IMG/VR virus record: IMGVR_UViG_3300033145_000526 | Span: 1-35,353 of that record | Direction: 5' to 3' (one strand) | Origin: a virus | Length of the DNA: 35,353 bases | Notes under the pieces: generated by a model | Databases searched by the model: none | Told to the model about the DNA's origin: nothing | The model's input: only the letters and a program-made list of their open reading frames with translations | Shown: positions 16,028 through 23,034 of the stretch, one piece after another | How the letters are laid out: each line of letters starts with the position of its first letter | Numbering within the stretch: position 1 is the stretch's first letter | Position numbers and translations under genes: made by a program

Positions 16028-16336
16028 CTATATACATTTATTAATATCAAATATTGTTTTAATTCTTATGTTAGCACGATTTATCACTGGTGGTGCTATT
16101 TCTTCTACCCAAAGACTTCTGTATGTATCTATAGTATTATCAGATCTTTCTTTCGTATGCTCAGTGATAACAAAAGGAACTTTCTTTTTATAAAAATCTG
16201 CAGACCAACTCAAAAAGATTTTCCAATCCTTTACAGATCCAGTATTAATTGTTATAAAAGCCATAACTACTTTACCATCAAGGTTATCCTGTAAATTTTT
16301 ATCTTTAATGTTTTTATAATCCAATCCTATATTCAT
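16028..16336 (-). CDS. Unknown small protein
   Basis: 102 residues, starting MNIGLDYKNIKDKNL. The start is 4 bases after the RtcB stop and the end is 8 bases before the next gene, fitting the operon. 'VVMAFITINTG', 'WKIFLSW' and 'VPFVITEH' alternate like strands of a small alpha/beta fold. Not recognised. It may be a partner in the RtcB transcript, inferred only from position. Confidence 0.6.
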   Translation of the reverse strand: MNIGLDYKNIKDKNLQDNLDGKVVMAFITINTGSVKDWKIFLSWSADFYKKKVPFVITEHTKERSDNTIDTYRSLWVEEIAPPVINRANIRIKTIFDINKCI

Positions 16337-16340
16337 ATTT

Positions 16341-18521
16341 TTATCCCTTTACATTAATAAATGGTTTAACATAATCAACCACATCAATCACAATTCCTTC
16401 TTGAGCTTTAATAACTTTTTTAAGATTCTTATATGCTCCATGAGACTCATCTATTGTTGACTTATCAACTTTAGCTATAATTCCTTCCATCCAATGTTTA
16501 TGATCACTAAGTTTAATCATTTTCTTTGCTTTTGTTCTACTCATTTTACGACCTGCTCCATGAGAAGCTGAGCAAAGAAATTCTTCATTACCAAGACCTT
16601 TAGTAATATATACTCCTGACTTCATTGTTCCAGGAATTACACCAAGAGTTCCTTTCTCTGCTGGAGTTGCTCCTTTTCTATGAAGGACTCCATCATCTCT
16701 AACAATTGCATGATTATGATTTTCATTAATAACACCATGAAGAAAATCTTCAATCTGTAATCCTTTATAACCAAGAACTTTAAGAACATCTGTCATCATA
16801 AACATTCTATTATATAAAGCATAATTCAAAGCAAAGTCTAAATCTTCTTTATATGCTTTACCCATATCACTATCTAATCTAAAGAATCCATTAGGTAAAT
16901 CCTTATCTTCTATTTTAGATTTATTCATATAATATTGTGCAATTGAATGTCCTATATTTCTTGAACCAGAATGAATAGTAGCAACTATAAATCCATCCTC
17001 ATTCTCACCAAGTTCAATAAAATGATTGCCTGATCCTAAACTAGATAATTGTATATATAATTTGGAATTAACCTTTTTATTTAAATCTTTATTACCAGAT
17101 GCAGATTTAAATTCATCATATGGTAATGGGTATTTTCTACCAATACCTAATCCAACAGGTACTACTTTATATATTTCATTAAATATTTTTTCTCTTTTTC
17201 TCCGATTAAATGTATTTGCTGGAGTATCAGTTACTACACAACACATACCGCAATTATGCACAAATATTCCAGCTGAAATAGCAAAATTATGATATGTATT
17301 GACAGTTAAACAATATACATCTTCAGTATAATCAAGTTCTATTATTTCTTTTATTTTATGATTACTACTAAATCGATCATCTTTTATATATTCATCAAAA
17401 TTATTATAACCTAATTCTTTAATAATCTTTAAAGATTTATTATATAAAGGATAATTATAAAATTGTTTTCTAGTAATTTCATAATTTTCTTTTGTTATTT
17501 TTTTAAAATTTTTAATACATTTGTTTAAAAGTTTATTAATTCTACCTAACTTTTGTTGAATAATTAATTGTTTGTTTGAATTATTTTTAGAAAAGAATTT
17601 ACCTCCTCTAATACCATTTTGAGTAACAATTTCTTTAAAATATTCTGGATTATTACTCATATATTCTTTAATATTTTTAATTGCTATATTTTTTTTTATT
17701 GGTTTAAATTTTGGATCAAAGAAATATCCTCTTTCTAAAATAGTTTTTCTTTTCTTTTCCTTAAAATCATCAGTTGCAAAATAATTTCTATCAAGTCCAT
17801 GTAATTTACAATGTTCTATTTTATCAATAAACTGTAGATTATAAGGAAAGTTGTTTAATTTATTTTTATCTTTATGATGAATTTGTATACTATTTTTAAA
17901 ATTAGGAATATCCCCCAATAAACCAGATTCAGCAACTATCCATGAAGTTGGTCTAATTTTACTTGTTCCATGTACTCCTAGATATTCATAACCGTCTCTA
18001 TCTAAATATCTATGAAATGGAAATATAGAATTTTTATTATTTAAATCATAAACTTTAGTATAAGATATAGCATTAATATTTAATAATTCATGGTCTGGAG
18101 TGCATATAAATTCTTTATCATTATCTAATATTACTTTAACTAGTTTTGCATTTTTTCTTGTAAGTTTAACTTCATCAGCAATTCCTATTTTATGATCGCC
18201 ATTTTCATCAATAGAATATACAGGAAAGTTTTTAATTTTTTTATCATATAATTCTTTTAATAAATAGTCTTTTCCATCAAGTAATGGTATTTTTGTTGAT
18301 CCTATGAAGCAACCAATATCATAACCAACATACTCAGGAGATATAACATTATCAAGTAGTGCAACTCCGCCAATTGGTAATGTATAACCCATATGAACAT
18401 CAGGCATAATAGCTAAAACTTTTAGAAAATCCAATTCTAAGTTAGCATATATTTGTGTCTGAGCTGACTGCTCAATTTCATGTATTGGAATTAAACTTTT
18501 TAATTTTTCTAAACTAGCCAT
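16341..18521 (-). CDS. rtcB: RtcB-type RNA ligase precursor containing an intein
   Basis: The 726-residue product splits into RtcB residues 1-70, an intein (71-423) and RtcB 424-726. The mature ligase would have 373 residues, slightly shorter than E. coli RtcB. RtcB joins 2',3'-cyclic-phosphate or 3'-phosphate RNA ends to 5'-OH ends using GTP and Mn. Visible motifs are 'MPDVHMGYTLPIGG', 'DIG/CGMC' (metal-binding Cys at the junction), 'HSGSRNIGH', 'ENHNHAIV', 'HRKGATPA', 'PGTMKSG' and 'SHGAGRKMSR' with the His that accepts GMP. It overlaps 18521-18841 by one base. In a phage it would repair tRNAs cut by host nucleases. Confidence 0.95.
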   Translation of the reverse strand: MASLEKLKSLIPIHEIEQSAQTQIYANLELDFLKVLAIMPDVHMGYTLPIGGVALLDNVISPEYVGYDIGCFIGSTKIPLLDGKDYLLKELYDKKIKNFPVYSIDENGDHKIGIADEVKLTRKNAKLVKVILDNDKEFICTPDHELLNINAISYTKVYDLNNKNSIFPFHRYLDRDGYEYLGVHGTSKIRPTSWIVAESGLLGDIPNFKNSIQIHHKDKNKLNNFPYNLQFIDKIEHCKLHGLDRNYFATDDFKEKKRKTILERGYFFDPKFKPIKKNIAIKNIKEYMSNNPEYFKEIVTQNGIRGGKFFSKNNSNKQLIIQQKLGRINKLLNKCIKNFKKITKENYEITRKQFYNYPLYNKSLKIIKELGYNNFDEYIKDDRFSSNHKIKEIIELDYTEDVYCLTVNTYHNFAISAGIFVHNCGMCCVVTDTPANTFNRRKREKIFNEIYKVVPVGLGIGRKYPLPYDEFKSASGNKDLNKKVNSKLYIQLSSLGSGNHFIELGENEDGFIVATIHSGSRNIGHSIAQYYMNKSKIEDKDLPNGFFRLDSDMGKAYKEDLDFALNYALYNRMFMMTDVLKVLGYKGLQIEDFLHGVINENHNHAIVRDDGVLHRKGATPAEKGTLGVIPGTMKSGVYITKGLGNEEFLCSASHGAGRKMSRTKAKKMIKLSDHKHWMEGIIAKVDKSTIDESHGAYKNLKKVIKAQEGIVIDVVDYVKPFINVKG
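17253..18311 (-). mobile_element. Intein with HNH domain, inserted in RtcB
   Basis: A 353-residue in-frame insert. It begins with Cys71 (CFIGSTKIPLLDG), has a block-B-like 'CTPDHELLNI', and ends with 'VYCLTVNTYHNFAISAGIFVHN' followed by Cys, the normal C-terminal splicing signature (His-Asn/Cys). The middle carries an HNH-type nuclease motif, 'IQIHHKDKNKLNNFPYNLQ' with a later His-Cys-x-x-His. Removal restores 'VGYDIG' joined to 'CGMCCV', the conserved RtcB active-site loop. Inteins at this RtcB site are known in archaea. All splicing residues look present, so it should be active. Confidence 0.93.
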
Positions 18522-18841
18522 TATTTATTTCTCCCATGTCCTGGCAACATTCGTTCAAAAGTATAATGTTGCAATCCTTTAATATTATTGTTATGTTTAG
18601 AAATAATATCTTGGTTAATTTTAATGTTTTTCTTATGTTTGTCAATTATTTGAATACCCAGATCTACATCTGTATGACCATATCTTTCAGGAAATTCTGA
18701 TACAGCTTGTAAACATTCATCATGGTAAAATATTCTTTTTCCTATATCAGAATTATAAATACCATAACCATGAACTGAACTTAATATCCCTCCTTTATTT
18801 TTACAAAAGCAACATTTTAATTTTCCAATTATAAAAGCCAT
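18521..18841 (-). CDS. Small putative zinc-binding protein
   Basis: 106 residues. 'CCFCKNKGG' (C10, C11, C14) with a later His-Asp-Glu-Cys ('FYHDECLQAV') could bind one zinc as a treble-clef-like knuckle. The second half is helical and basic, ending in 'MLPGHGRNK'. The stop overlaps the RtcB start (TAATGG), which suggests coupled translation. AAAGGAG lies before the ATG, inside the tail of the broken gene at 18846-19046. Not recognised. Confidence 0.65.
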   Translation of the reverse strand: MAFIIGKLKCCFCKNKGGILSSVHGYGIYNSDIGKRIFYHDECLQAVSEFPERYGHTDVDLGIQIIDKHKKNIKINQDIISKHNNNIKGLQHYTFERMLPGHGRNK

Positions 18842-18845
18842 TTTA

Positions 18846-19046
18846 TTACTCCTTTACTTTGACTAATTCATACCCTTCTGCATTAAATATTTTATTAAGT
18901 TTTGAAGTGCCCAGATCTTCTCATATTCGATAGATCATATTTTCTACCTGTTGTGGAGATGTCTCAATTTCCATTTTTAATGCAACGCTTGTTGTTGATT
19001 CACAACTTCCATATAATTTAAGAATCCGTTCTACTTCTATTTTCAT
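18846..19046 (-). pseudogene. Small gene interrupted by in-frame TGA
   Basis: The start overlaps the stop of 19046-19267 (TAATG), as between intact neighbours. The frame codes 41 residues (MKIEVERILKLYGSCESTTS to MIYRI), then TGA at 18921-18923, then 24 more residues (EDLGTSKLNKIF ... VKVKE) to a TAA at 18846. Reading TGA as Trp gives a smooth 66-residue protein with a helix-turn-helix feel. The stop could be a TGG-to-TGA change, a sequencing error or a readthrough site. The next gene's ribosome site lies at its 3' end. Confidence 0.5.
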
Positions 19047-19267
19047 TATACTTCCACTGGCGGTGTTAAAACTTCTTTTTTCTTTGGTGATTTACCCATT
19101 GCTTGTAATAAAGCATTTTCAAATGTTCTAAATGTTTTTTGATAAAAAGATTCTTTATCAAATATACACCAACCTTTATCATTTCCAAGCTGTTCAACCC
19201 ATTTTATATGAATAGAATCATCTAATATATAAAGATCAGGATTACTTCTTTCTATAGTATGTTTCAT
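19046..19267 (-). CDS. Unknown small protein
   Basis: 73 residues starting MKHTIERSNPDLYILDDSIH. It contains Trp-Val-Glu-Gln and 'GWCIFDKESF', and ends in a Lys/Pro-rich tail (KKKEVLTPPVEV). The start overlaps the stop of 19267-19482 and the stop overlaps the broken gene, so these are read as a coupled set. Not recognised. Confidence 0.6.
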   Translation of the reverse strand: MKHTIERSNPDLYILDDSIHIKWVEQLGNDKGWCIFDKESFYQKTFRTFENALLQAMGKSPKKKEVLTPPVEV

Positions 19268-19482
19268 TATTCTTCTTCCTTTTTTGGAATCTCTACTGGA
19301 AAATTTCCTACTATTGTTCCACAGTTTCGGCAGTAATCAAAATCTAAATAATCATTAGCACCAATGTTTATACCTTTTGGCACATATCCTTCATGATCAG
19401 TTCCATCAGGATACATAATATAACATAAATCATTACATTTACCACTCACTCTTATCACTTCTCGTTTTTCACAACATCTCAT
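19267..19482 (-). CDS. Small putative zinc-ribbon protein
   Basis: 71 residues. Four to six cysteines are placed as in a small zinc ribbon: 'RCCEKRE', 'GKCNDLCYIMYPDG' and 'YCRNCGTIVG'. The end is acidic (KKEEE). It may bind zinc and nucleic acid or protein, but nothing identifies a family. The stop is fused to the next start (TAATG). Confidence 0.6.
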   Translation of the reverse strand: MRCCEKREVIRVSGKCNDLCYIMYPDGTDHEGYVPKGINIGANDYLDFDYCRNCGTIVGNFPVEIPKKEEE

Positions 19483-19496
19483 TTTTTTAATCCTTT

Positions 19497-19694
19497 CTAT
19501 TTTAAATGATATTTTCGTTCCTGTCGCATAAAATCTTTTTTAACTTCTTTCCAAACTCGTTCTTTAGATTCTGTTTTAGAAACAATTACACAACCACCCT
19601 TTTTATGTTTATAAATTTCATGTCTACTTTGTCGGTATAAAAACCAACCTCGTTCTTTAGCCTCTTTTATAACCTTTGCTTTTTCTTTTTGCAT
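19497..19694 (-). CDS. HicA-like small basic protein
   Basis: 65 residues, strongly basic. 'ERGWFLYRQSRHEIYKHKKG' resembles the HicA/YcfA dsRNA-binding-like fold (Gly-Trp ... Arg-Gln ... Ser-x-His ... Tyr-x-His), with the likely catalytic His retained. No HicB-like antitoxin follows. It is in frame with the preceding gene at 19707-20432: reading through that gene's TGA would fuse the two via EDKK. It could be a toxin remnant, a nucleic-acid-binding phage protein or a C-terminal domain. Its own ribosome site is weak (AGAAGA). Confidence 0.5.
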   Translation of the reverse strand: MQKEKAKVIKEAKERGWFLYRQSRHEIYKHKKGGCVIVSKTESKERVWKEVKKDFMRQERKYHLK

Positions 19695-19706
19695 TTTTTT
19701 ATCTTC

Positions 19707-20432
19707 TCATGCATGCTCTAATACAATTGATTGACAAAAGGGTTTTAAATACATATCAAAATAGATTTCTCTATCCACATCTTCAGCATCTAAAACCTTT
19801 ATCATGTTTTTTGAAATTTGTGTTTCTCCATAACCTTTAAAAAATATGCTAAATTGTTTCTTTCCTACTGGAATACAATACAACCTAACATTGGAACTAG
19901 TCATTATTTCATCTTTAATATCTTGCAATCCTTTGAATATTGCAATTTTATTAGCAAAATTTAAACTCAATAGCTTCTTAAACATATTATCCATCTCAGG
20001 ATATCTATGAGAAACTCCTTTAATGTCAGTCTTATCATATGTTTTTGCTAAATATTTTTGTCTATCAAATGCAATTAACATATACTCATAATATGCTTGC
20101 ATATCTATTGGGATATAAGCATCAGTCGTTTCTGTTAATCGTCTTGTCGTAATGATCCCATCATAAGCATTTAAAATCAATTCTTCTGGTTGAATATTAT
20201 TACGTTTGATATATTCATTTATGATTGAAATAGTGGAAGTTCTCAAAACTGTTGTTAATCTTGGATTTTCTTTCATCAACAAACCTATTTGAGTATTTCT
20301 TTTAAGTTTATCGTCCTTGTTAATCAATGACAAATCAAACCCAAGCTGATCTAAGATCGTGTAATGACAAGCTGATATATCATAGAGATATACATCTTTT
20401 AAAAATAGTTTACATGTTTTGTTGATATCCAT
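19707..20432 (-). CDS. Unknown protein with two polymerase-like acidic motifs
   Basis: 241 residues, not recognised with certainty. 'VYLYDISACHYTIL' (about residues 14-27) resembles a polymerase motif A, where an Asp is followed by small residues and a Tyr. 'ILNAYDGIITT' (about 86-96) could be a second carboxylate strand. Between them is a helical region with 'LRTSTISIINEYI'. The length is too short for a full polymerase, and no fingers-domain motif is plain. A palm-like domain, or a chance likeness, are both open. It ends in TGA, and an in-frame sequence continues into 19497-19694. The gene starts 17 bases after its neighbour's coding end. Confidence 0.6.
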   Translation of the reverse strand: MDINKTCKLFLKDVYLYDISACHYTILDQLGFDLSLINKDDKLKRNTQIGLLMKENPRLTTVLRTSTISIINEYIKRNNIQPEELILNAYDGIITTRRLTETTDAYIPIDMQAYYEYMLIAFDRQKYLAKTYDKTDIKGVSHRYPEMDNMFKKLLSLNFANKIAIFKGLQDIKDEIMTSSNVRLYCIPVGKKQFSIFFKGYGETQISKNMIKVLDAEDVDREIYFDMYLKPFCQSIVLEHA

Positions 20433-20449
20433 TGTTTATCCTTATAGAA

Positions 20450-20689
20450 TTAAATGTTTTTATTAATATAATTAAAACCACTTAAAACTCTAGATTTTGT
20501 TCCTTGTTCTTTTCCAACTATATTTTCAATCCAATCGAGTTTTCCATCTCCTTTACATTTACGACATGTATGATTCATATCGATTGTAATATATGTTCCT
20601 CCACTATCCCTAAATATTTTAGGTTTTTTAGCTAATCCATTACCTTCACATTTATCGCATTTAACTTCTCCTTTCTTTAATTTTTTCAT
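20450..20689 (-). CDS. Tandem zinc-finger protein, copy 4 (CxxCxGxG)
   Basis: 79 residues. Two knuckles, 'CDKCEGNG' (starting at about residue 11) and 'CRKCKGDG' (about 42), match the DnaJ-type CxxCxGxG zinc repeat and would bind one zinc together. After them comes 'KLDWIENIVGKEQG', shared with its neighbours. It lies last in a run of four paralogues, and its ATG overlaps the TGA of the interrupted copy. DnaJ's J domain is absent, so it is not a co-chaperone by sequence. It may be a virion or assembly zinc protein. Confidence 0.75.
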   Translation of the reverse strand: MKKLKKGEVKCDKCEGNGLAKKPKIFRDSGGTYITIDMNHTCRKCKGDGKLDWIENIVGKEQGTKSRVLSGFNYINKNI

Positions 20690-20910
20690 GACGTATAATT
20701 TCCAATTATATTACCTAAATTGTGGTTTATCTTCATTCCATAATTCATTTTAAAATCAAATTTTACTTTCTTCTTACCAGTTATATTTTCAATCTAATCA
20801 AGTTTACCTGTTCCTTTACAATATGAACAATCCATATAAACTCTATAATCTGCTTGATTACCAGATCCTTTACATTTTGGACATAATAATTCACCTTTTT
20901 TTAATTCCAT
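20686..20910 (-). pseudogene. Tandem zinc-finger protein, copy 3, with in-frame amber codon
   Basis: The frame opens at the ATG at 20910 with MELKKGELLCPKCKGSGN, then 'CSYCKGTGKLD'. A TAG at 20794-20796 falls exactly where the three paralogues have Trp in DWIE. After it the frame continues IENITGKKK and on to a TGA at 20686 that overlaps the next ATG. One G-to-A change from TGG explains it. The 36 codons after the stop remain open, so either the change is recent, it is suppressed, or the base is miscalled. Without suppression a 38-residue two-knuckle finger would be made. Confidence 0.7.
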
Positions 20911-20912
20911 AA

Positions 20913-21143
20913 TCACCTCAACCTTGAAAATTCTAATAATTGATCATGTAGTAATTCATTTGGTTTTTTACCTACTACAGCTTCTATCCAATCAAGACCA
21001 CCCTTACCATGACACTTTAAACAAGTTCTTGAGTATCCCATTACATATGGAGTTCCAGAAGGATAGTTCATAGTAACTGAATATTCATCTTTTTGATAAC
21101 CTGAACCATTACATTTATCACATATCGTATCAGACTTCTTCAT
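20913..21143 (-). CDS. Tandem zinc-finger protein, copy 2 (CxxCxGxG)
   Basis: 76 residues with 'CDKCNGSG' (about residues 8-15) and 'CLKCHGKG' (about 41-48), followed by 'GLDWIEAVVGKKP'. The inter-knuckle loop is 25 residues and rich in Tyr, Ser and Gly. The start lies inside the end of copy 1 in another frame (14-base overlap). The stop is TGA, 2 bases before the start of copy 3. Structural zinc binding is the safest reading. Partner and role are unknown. Confidence 0.75.
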   Translation of the reverse strand: MKKSDTICDKCNGSGYQKDEYSVTMNYPSGTPYVMGYSRTCLKCHGKGGLDWIEAVVGKKPNELLHDQLLEFSRLR

Positions 21144-21363
21144 AAGGACCCCACTGTGTTGTTGGATGAGATTGTAATTTAAGTTGAAAATCCATTTGGT
21201 CTATTATCTTTTTACTAACAACATTTTCAATCCAATCTAATTCCCCTTCACCATGACATATCAAACACATTTTAGTTGTCATCCATATCATTCCATTGTC
21301 AACTGCTTTAAGTTCTACTCTTTTATCCACTACACCTTTGCCATTACAATTATCGCATATCAT
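21130..21363 (-). CDS. Tandem zinc-finger protein, copy 1 (CxxCxGxG)
   Basis: 77 residues with 'CDNCNGKG' (residues 3-10) and 'CLICHGEG' (about 33-40), then 'ELDWIENVVSKKI'. It is the most upstream of four paralogues and has its own GGAGGG site 4 bases before ATG, just after a strong hairpin. Its C-terminal tail (QWGPYEEV) differs from the others. The DWIE segment is kept even where loops diverge, so it is likely the functional contact. Confidence 0.75.
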   Translation of the reverse strand: MICDNCNGKGVVDKRVELKAVDNGMIWMTTKMCLICHGEGELDWIENVVSKKIIDQMDFQLKLQSHPTTQWGPYEEV

Positions 21364-21372
21364 TTTCCCTCC

Positions 21373-21406
21373 AAATGGCTGCGATAAATTAATACCGCAG
21401 CCATTT
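21373..21406 (-). terminator. Strong intercistronic hairpin, possible terminator
   Basis: AAATGGCTGCG pairs perfectly (11 bp) with CGCAGCCATTT around a 12-base loop, between the stop at 21413 and the ribosome site of the zinc-finger set. On the minus strand only three T follow before GGAGGG. On the plus strand five T follow. It may partly terminate, or protect the end of the upstream message, and could affect access to the ribosome site. Confidence 0.55.
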
Positions 21407-21412
21407 TTAGAT

Positions 21413-22186
21413 TTAAGCTATTAACCAAATCAAGATATCATCAATTTGTAATAGATGATTAATATCTCTTATGCTAGATTGTTTATCAAGCAACCATGTT
21501 ATAGCTGATTGTTTATCAGTAATTTGATCCAATTCTTTCTGAACCTGTTTATATTGAATTTGCAACCCTTCTAGATCTAATGAAGAAAGAATGTTAGAGG
21601 TAATGTATTGTCTATTTGGATAACCAATAGTAACATTAGTATCTCTTTTTTTAACTTTCATTCTTTTATATGGAATTAATTGACCATTAATAGGACAACA
21701 GAATATAATAATTAACCCTGTTTTAATTCCGTAGCATTTTAAAACTATATCTTCATTAAAAGAATACATAATTTGAAAACCATTTCCATAAATATCCATA
21801 TCATAACCAGGAATATCTAACACAGGAAACACATTAGCATCTTTAATTAACTCCAAGTGTCTTACTGGATGATTGTCTTCATCAATCTCTCCTTTAGGAT
21901 CAAGGACGGAACATACAAGACGTTCATCAGTTTTAACTCCTCTAACTTGGATTTTTAATCTATTAATTCTATCAAGATTTTCATTGTTTTCCTCAAACCA
22001 ATCAGACAACATAATAACATCAATTACTGCTTCATTCTCTGGAGTTGGTTCAAGAAATAATGTTTGTTCAATAGAGGGTGTTTCTTGAATATTATCATCT
22101 TCATTTTCATGAGATTCAAAATCAGTCGCAGGAGTTTTAGCCCCTACTTGCTCATTTTGAATTATTTGAGCTAGATTGTCATTCAT
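21413..22186 (-). CDS. Unknown protein with acidic N-terminal linker
   Basis: 257 residues. The first ~45 are acidic low complexity, opening MNDNLAQIIQNEQ, much like the start of the 6669-7769 gene. The middle looks like a beta-rich fold ('LKIQVRGVKT', 'GFQIMYSFNEDIVLKCYGI'). The C-terminal ~50 residues are helical, with regular Leu and Gln. The ATG at 22186 has a ribosome site (AGGAGG) before it and a strong hairpin follows the gene. A virion component is a guess from the N-terminal likeness. Confidence 0.6.
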   Translation of the reverse strand: MNDNLAQIIQNEQVGAKTPATDFESHENEDDNIQETPSIEQTLFLEPTPENEAVIDVIMLSDWFEENNENLDRINRLKIQVRGVKTDERLVCSVLDPKGEIDEDNHPVRHLELIKDANVFPVLDIPGYDMDIYGNGFQIMYSFNEDIVLKCYGIKTGLIIIFCCPINGQLIPYKRMKVKKRDTNVTIGYPNRQYITSNILSSLDLEGLQIQYKQVQKELDQITDKQSAITWLLDKQSSIRDINHLLQIDDILIWLIA

Positions 22187-22201
22187 AAAAATTACACCTC
22201 C

Positions 22202-22522
22202 TTAATATACTCCCTTATGTGGTTCACATGAGAATCTATGTTGTCCTTTATTAATATAAATTACTTTATATTCATGACCATGAAACATAAATTTTTCACC
22301 CATCTCAGGTAAAGGAATATCTTTTTTATTAACTTCTTTTTTAACTTCTGGAATATCATCAACAATAGAAACTTTTTCTTCATTCTCTATAGTTAAATCT
22401 CCAGTTGCCACTAATTCTGGTATTTCAATACCAATTTTATCAGCAGCATCTTTAATTGGTTTTAAATGATCTACTTTATCACTTTCTGCTATTACAGTTC
22501 CTTCATCTTTATTCTCTTCCAA
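22202..22522 (-). CDS. Unknown small protein with acidic N-terminus
   Basis: 106 residues with a TTG start at 22522, 8 bases after AGGAGG. The start overlaps the previous gene's end by 14 bases. The first ~70 residues are acidic and disorder-like. The last ~35, 'MGEKFMFHGHEYKVIYINKG' and on to CEP, look like a small beta domain (Gly-x-x-F/Y-x-x-x-Gly-x-x-Tyr-x-Val) common in phage small proteins. Function is unknown. Confidence 0.6.
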   Translation of the reverse strand: MEENKDEGTVIAESDKVDHLKPIKDAADKIGIEIPELVATGDLTIENEEKVSIVDDIPEVKKEVNKKDIPLPEMGEKFMFHGHEYKVIYINKGQHRFSCEPHKGVY

Positions 22523-22895
22523 TATTATTTCCTCCTGTATTAATATTCCATTTATCTTTTATACCATCTTCTCTCCAATGATTAGGGTCAATATCAGTGA
22601 ATGCTTCTAATGCTGCACCTGAAAGAGCATGTACTTTAATTAATTCTTCATAAGCTCCAACAGGTACAGTTGATACTTTATGTCCATGATCATTTTCTTT
22701 AGCTGATATTAACCAATCTGGTAATTCATGACTCCATTTAGAAACATATGCTTTTTTAGCTTTCTCTAAATAGGTTTCAATTATGAGCATCAAACTAGCA
22801 ACATTCAAAGCTGGATCAATTGAATAATCTCCAAATATAGTTTCTTCATATTGTCTTTCTTTTTTATAAAGCTTCAAGATTGTTTCTCTATTCAT
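22509..22895 (-). CDS. Conserved-looking phage protein, unknown function
   Basis: 128 residues, mostly helical. 'VASLMLIIETYLEKAKKAYV' is followed by 'WSHELPDWL' and 'AYEELIKVHALSGAALEAF'. This pattern recalls a phage protein family I have seen without assigned function. Acidic residues in the E-x-Y and E-E-L-I-K helices could bind a metal, as in all-alpha nucleotide pyrophosphatases, but the MazG signature is not seen. It overlaps both neighbours by 8-14 bases. Confidence 0.65.
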   Translation of the reverse strand: MNRETILKLYKKERQYEETIFGDYSIDPALNVASLMLIIETYLEKAKKAYVSKWSHELPDWLISAKENDHGHKVSTVPVGAYEELIKVHALSGAALEAFTDIDPNHWREDGIKDKWNINTGGNNIGRE

Positions 22896-23034
22896 TTTCC
22901 TCCTCCAAATCTATAATTGCTATTGGAGTAATACCAAGATTCAGTTCAGATTCATTCTCAATACCATGAAATTCAAGAAATGCACCTTTAGCATCCTCAC
23001 ATAAATCATCAAACCATATTTCAAAAGTTTTCAT
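22888..23034 (-). CDS. Small acidic protein, 48 residues
   Basis: ATG at 23034 overlaps the TGA of the upstream gene (ATGA), with GGGAGG just before it. The product MKTFEIWFDDLCEDAKGAFL and on ends at a TAG at 22888, overlapping the next start. 'LNLGITPIAIIDLEEENE' at the end has the Pro-Ile-Ala-x-Ile-x-x-Glu pattern common in small phage proteins. Coupling and ribosome site make it convincing. Function is unknown. Confidence 0.7.
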   Translation of the reverse strand: MKTFEIWFDDLCEDAKGAFLEFHGIENESELNLGITPIAIIDLEEENE

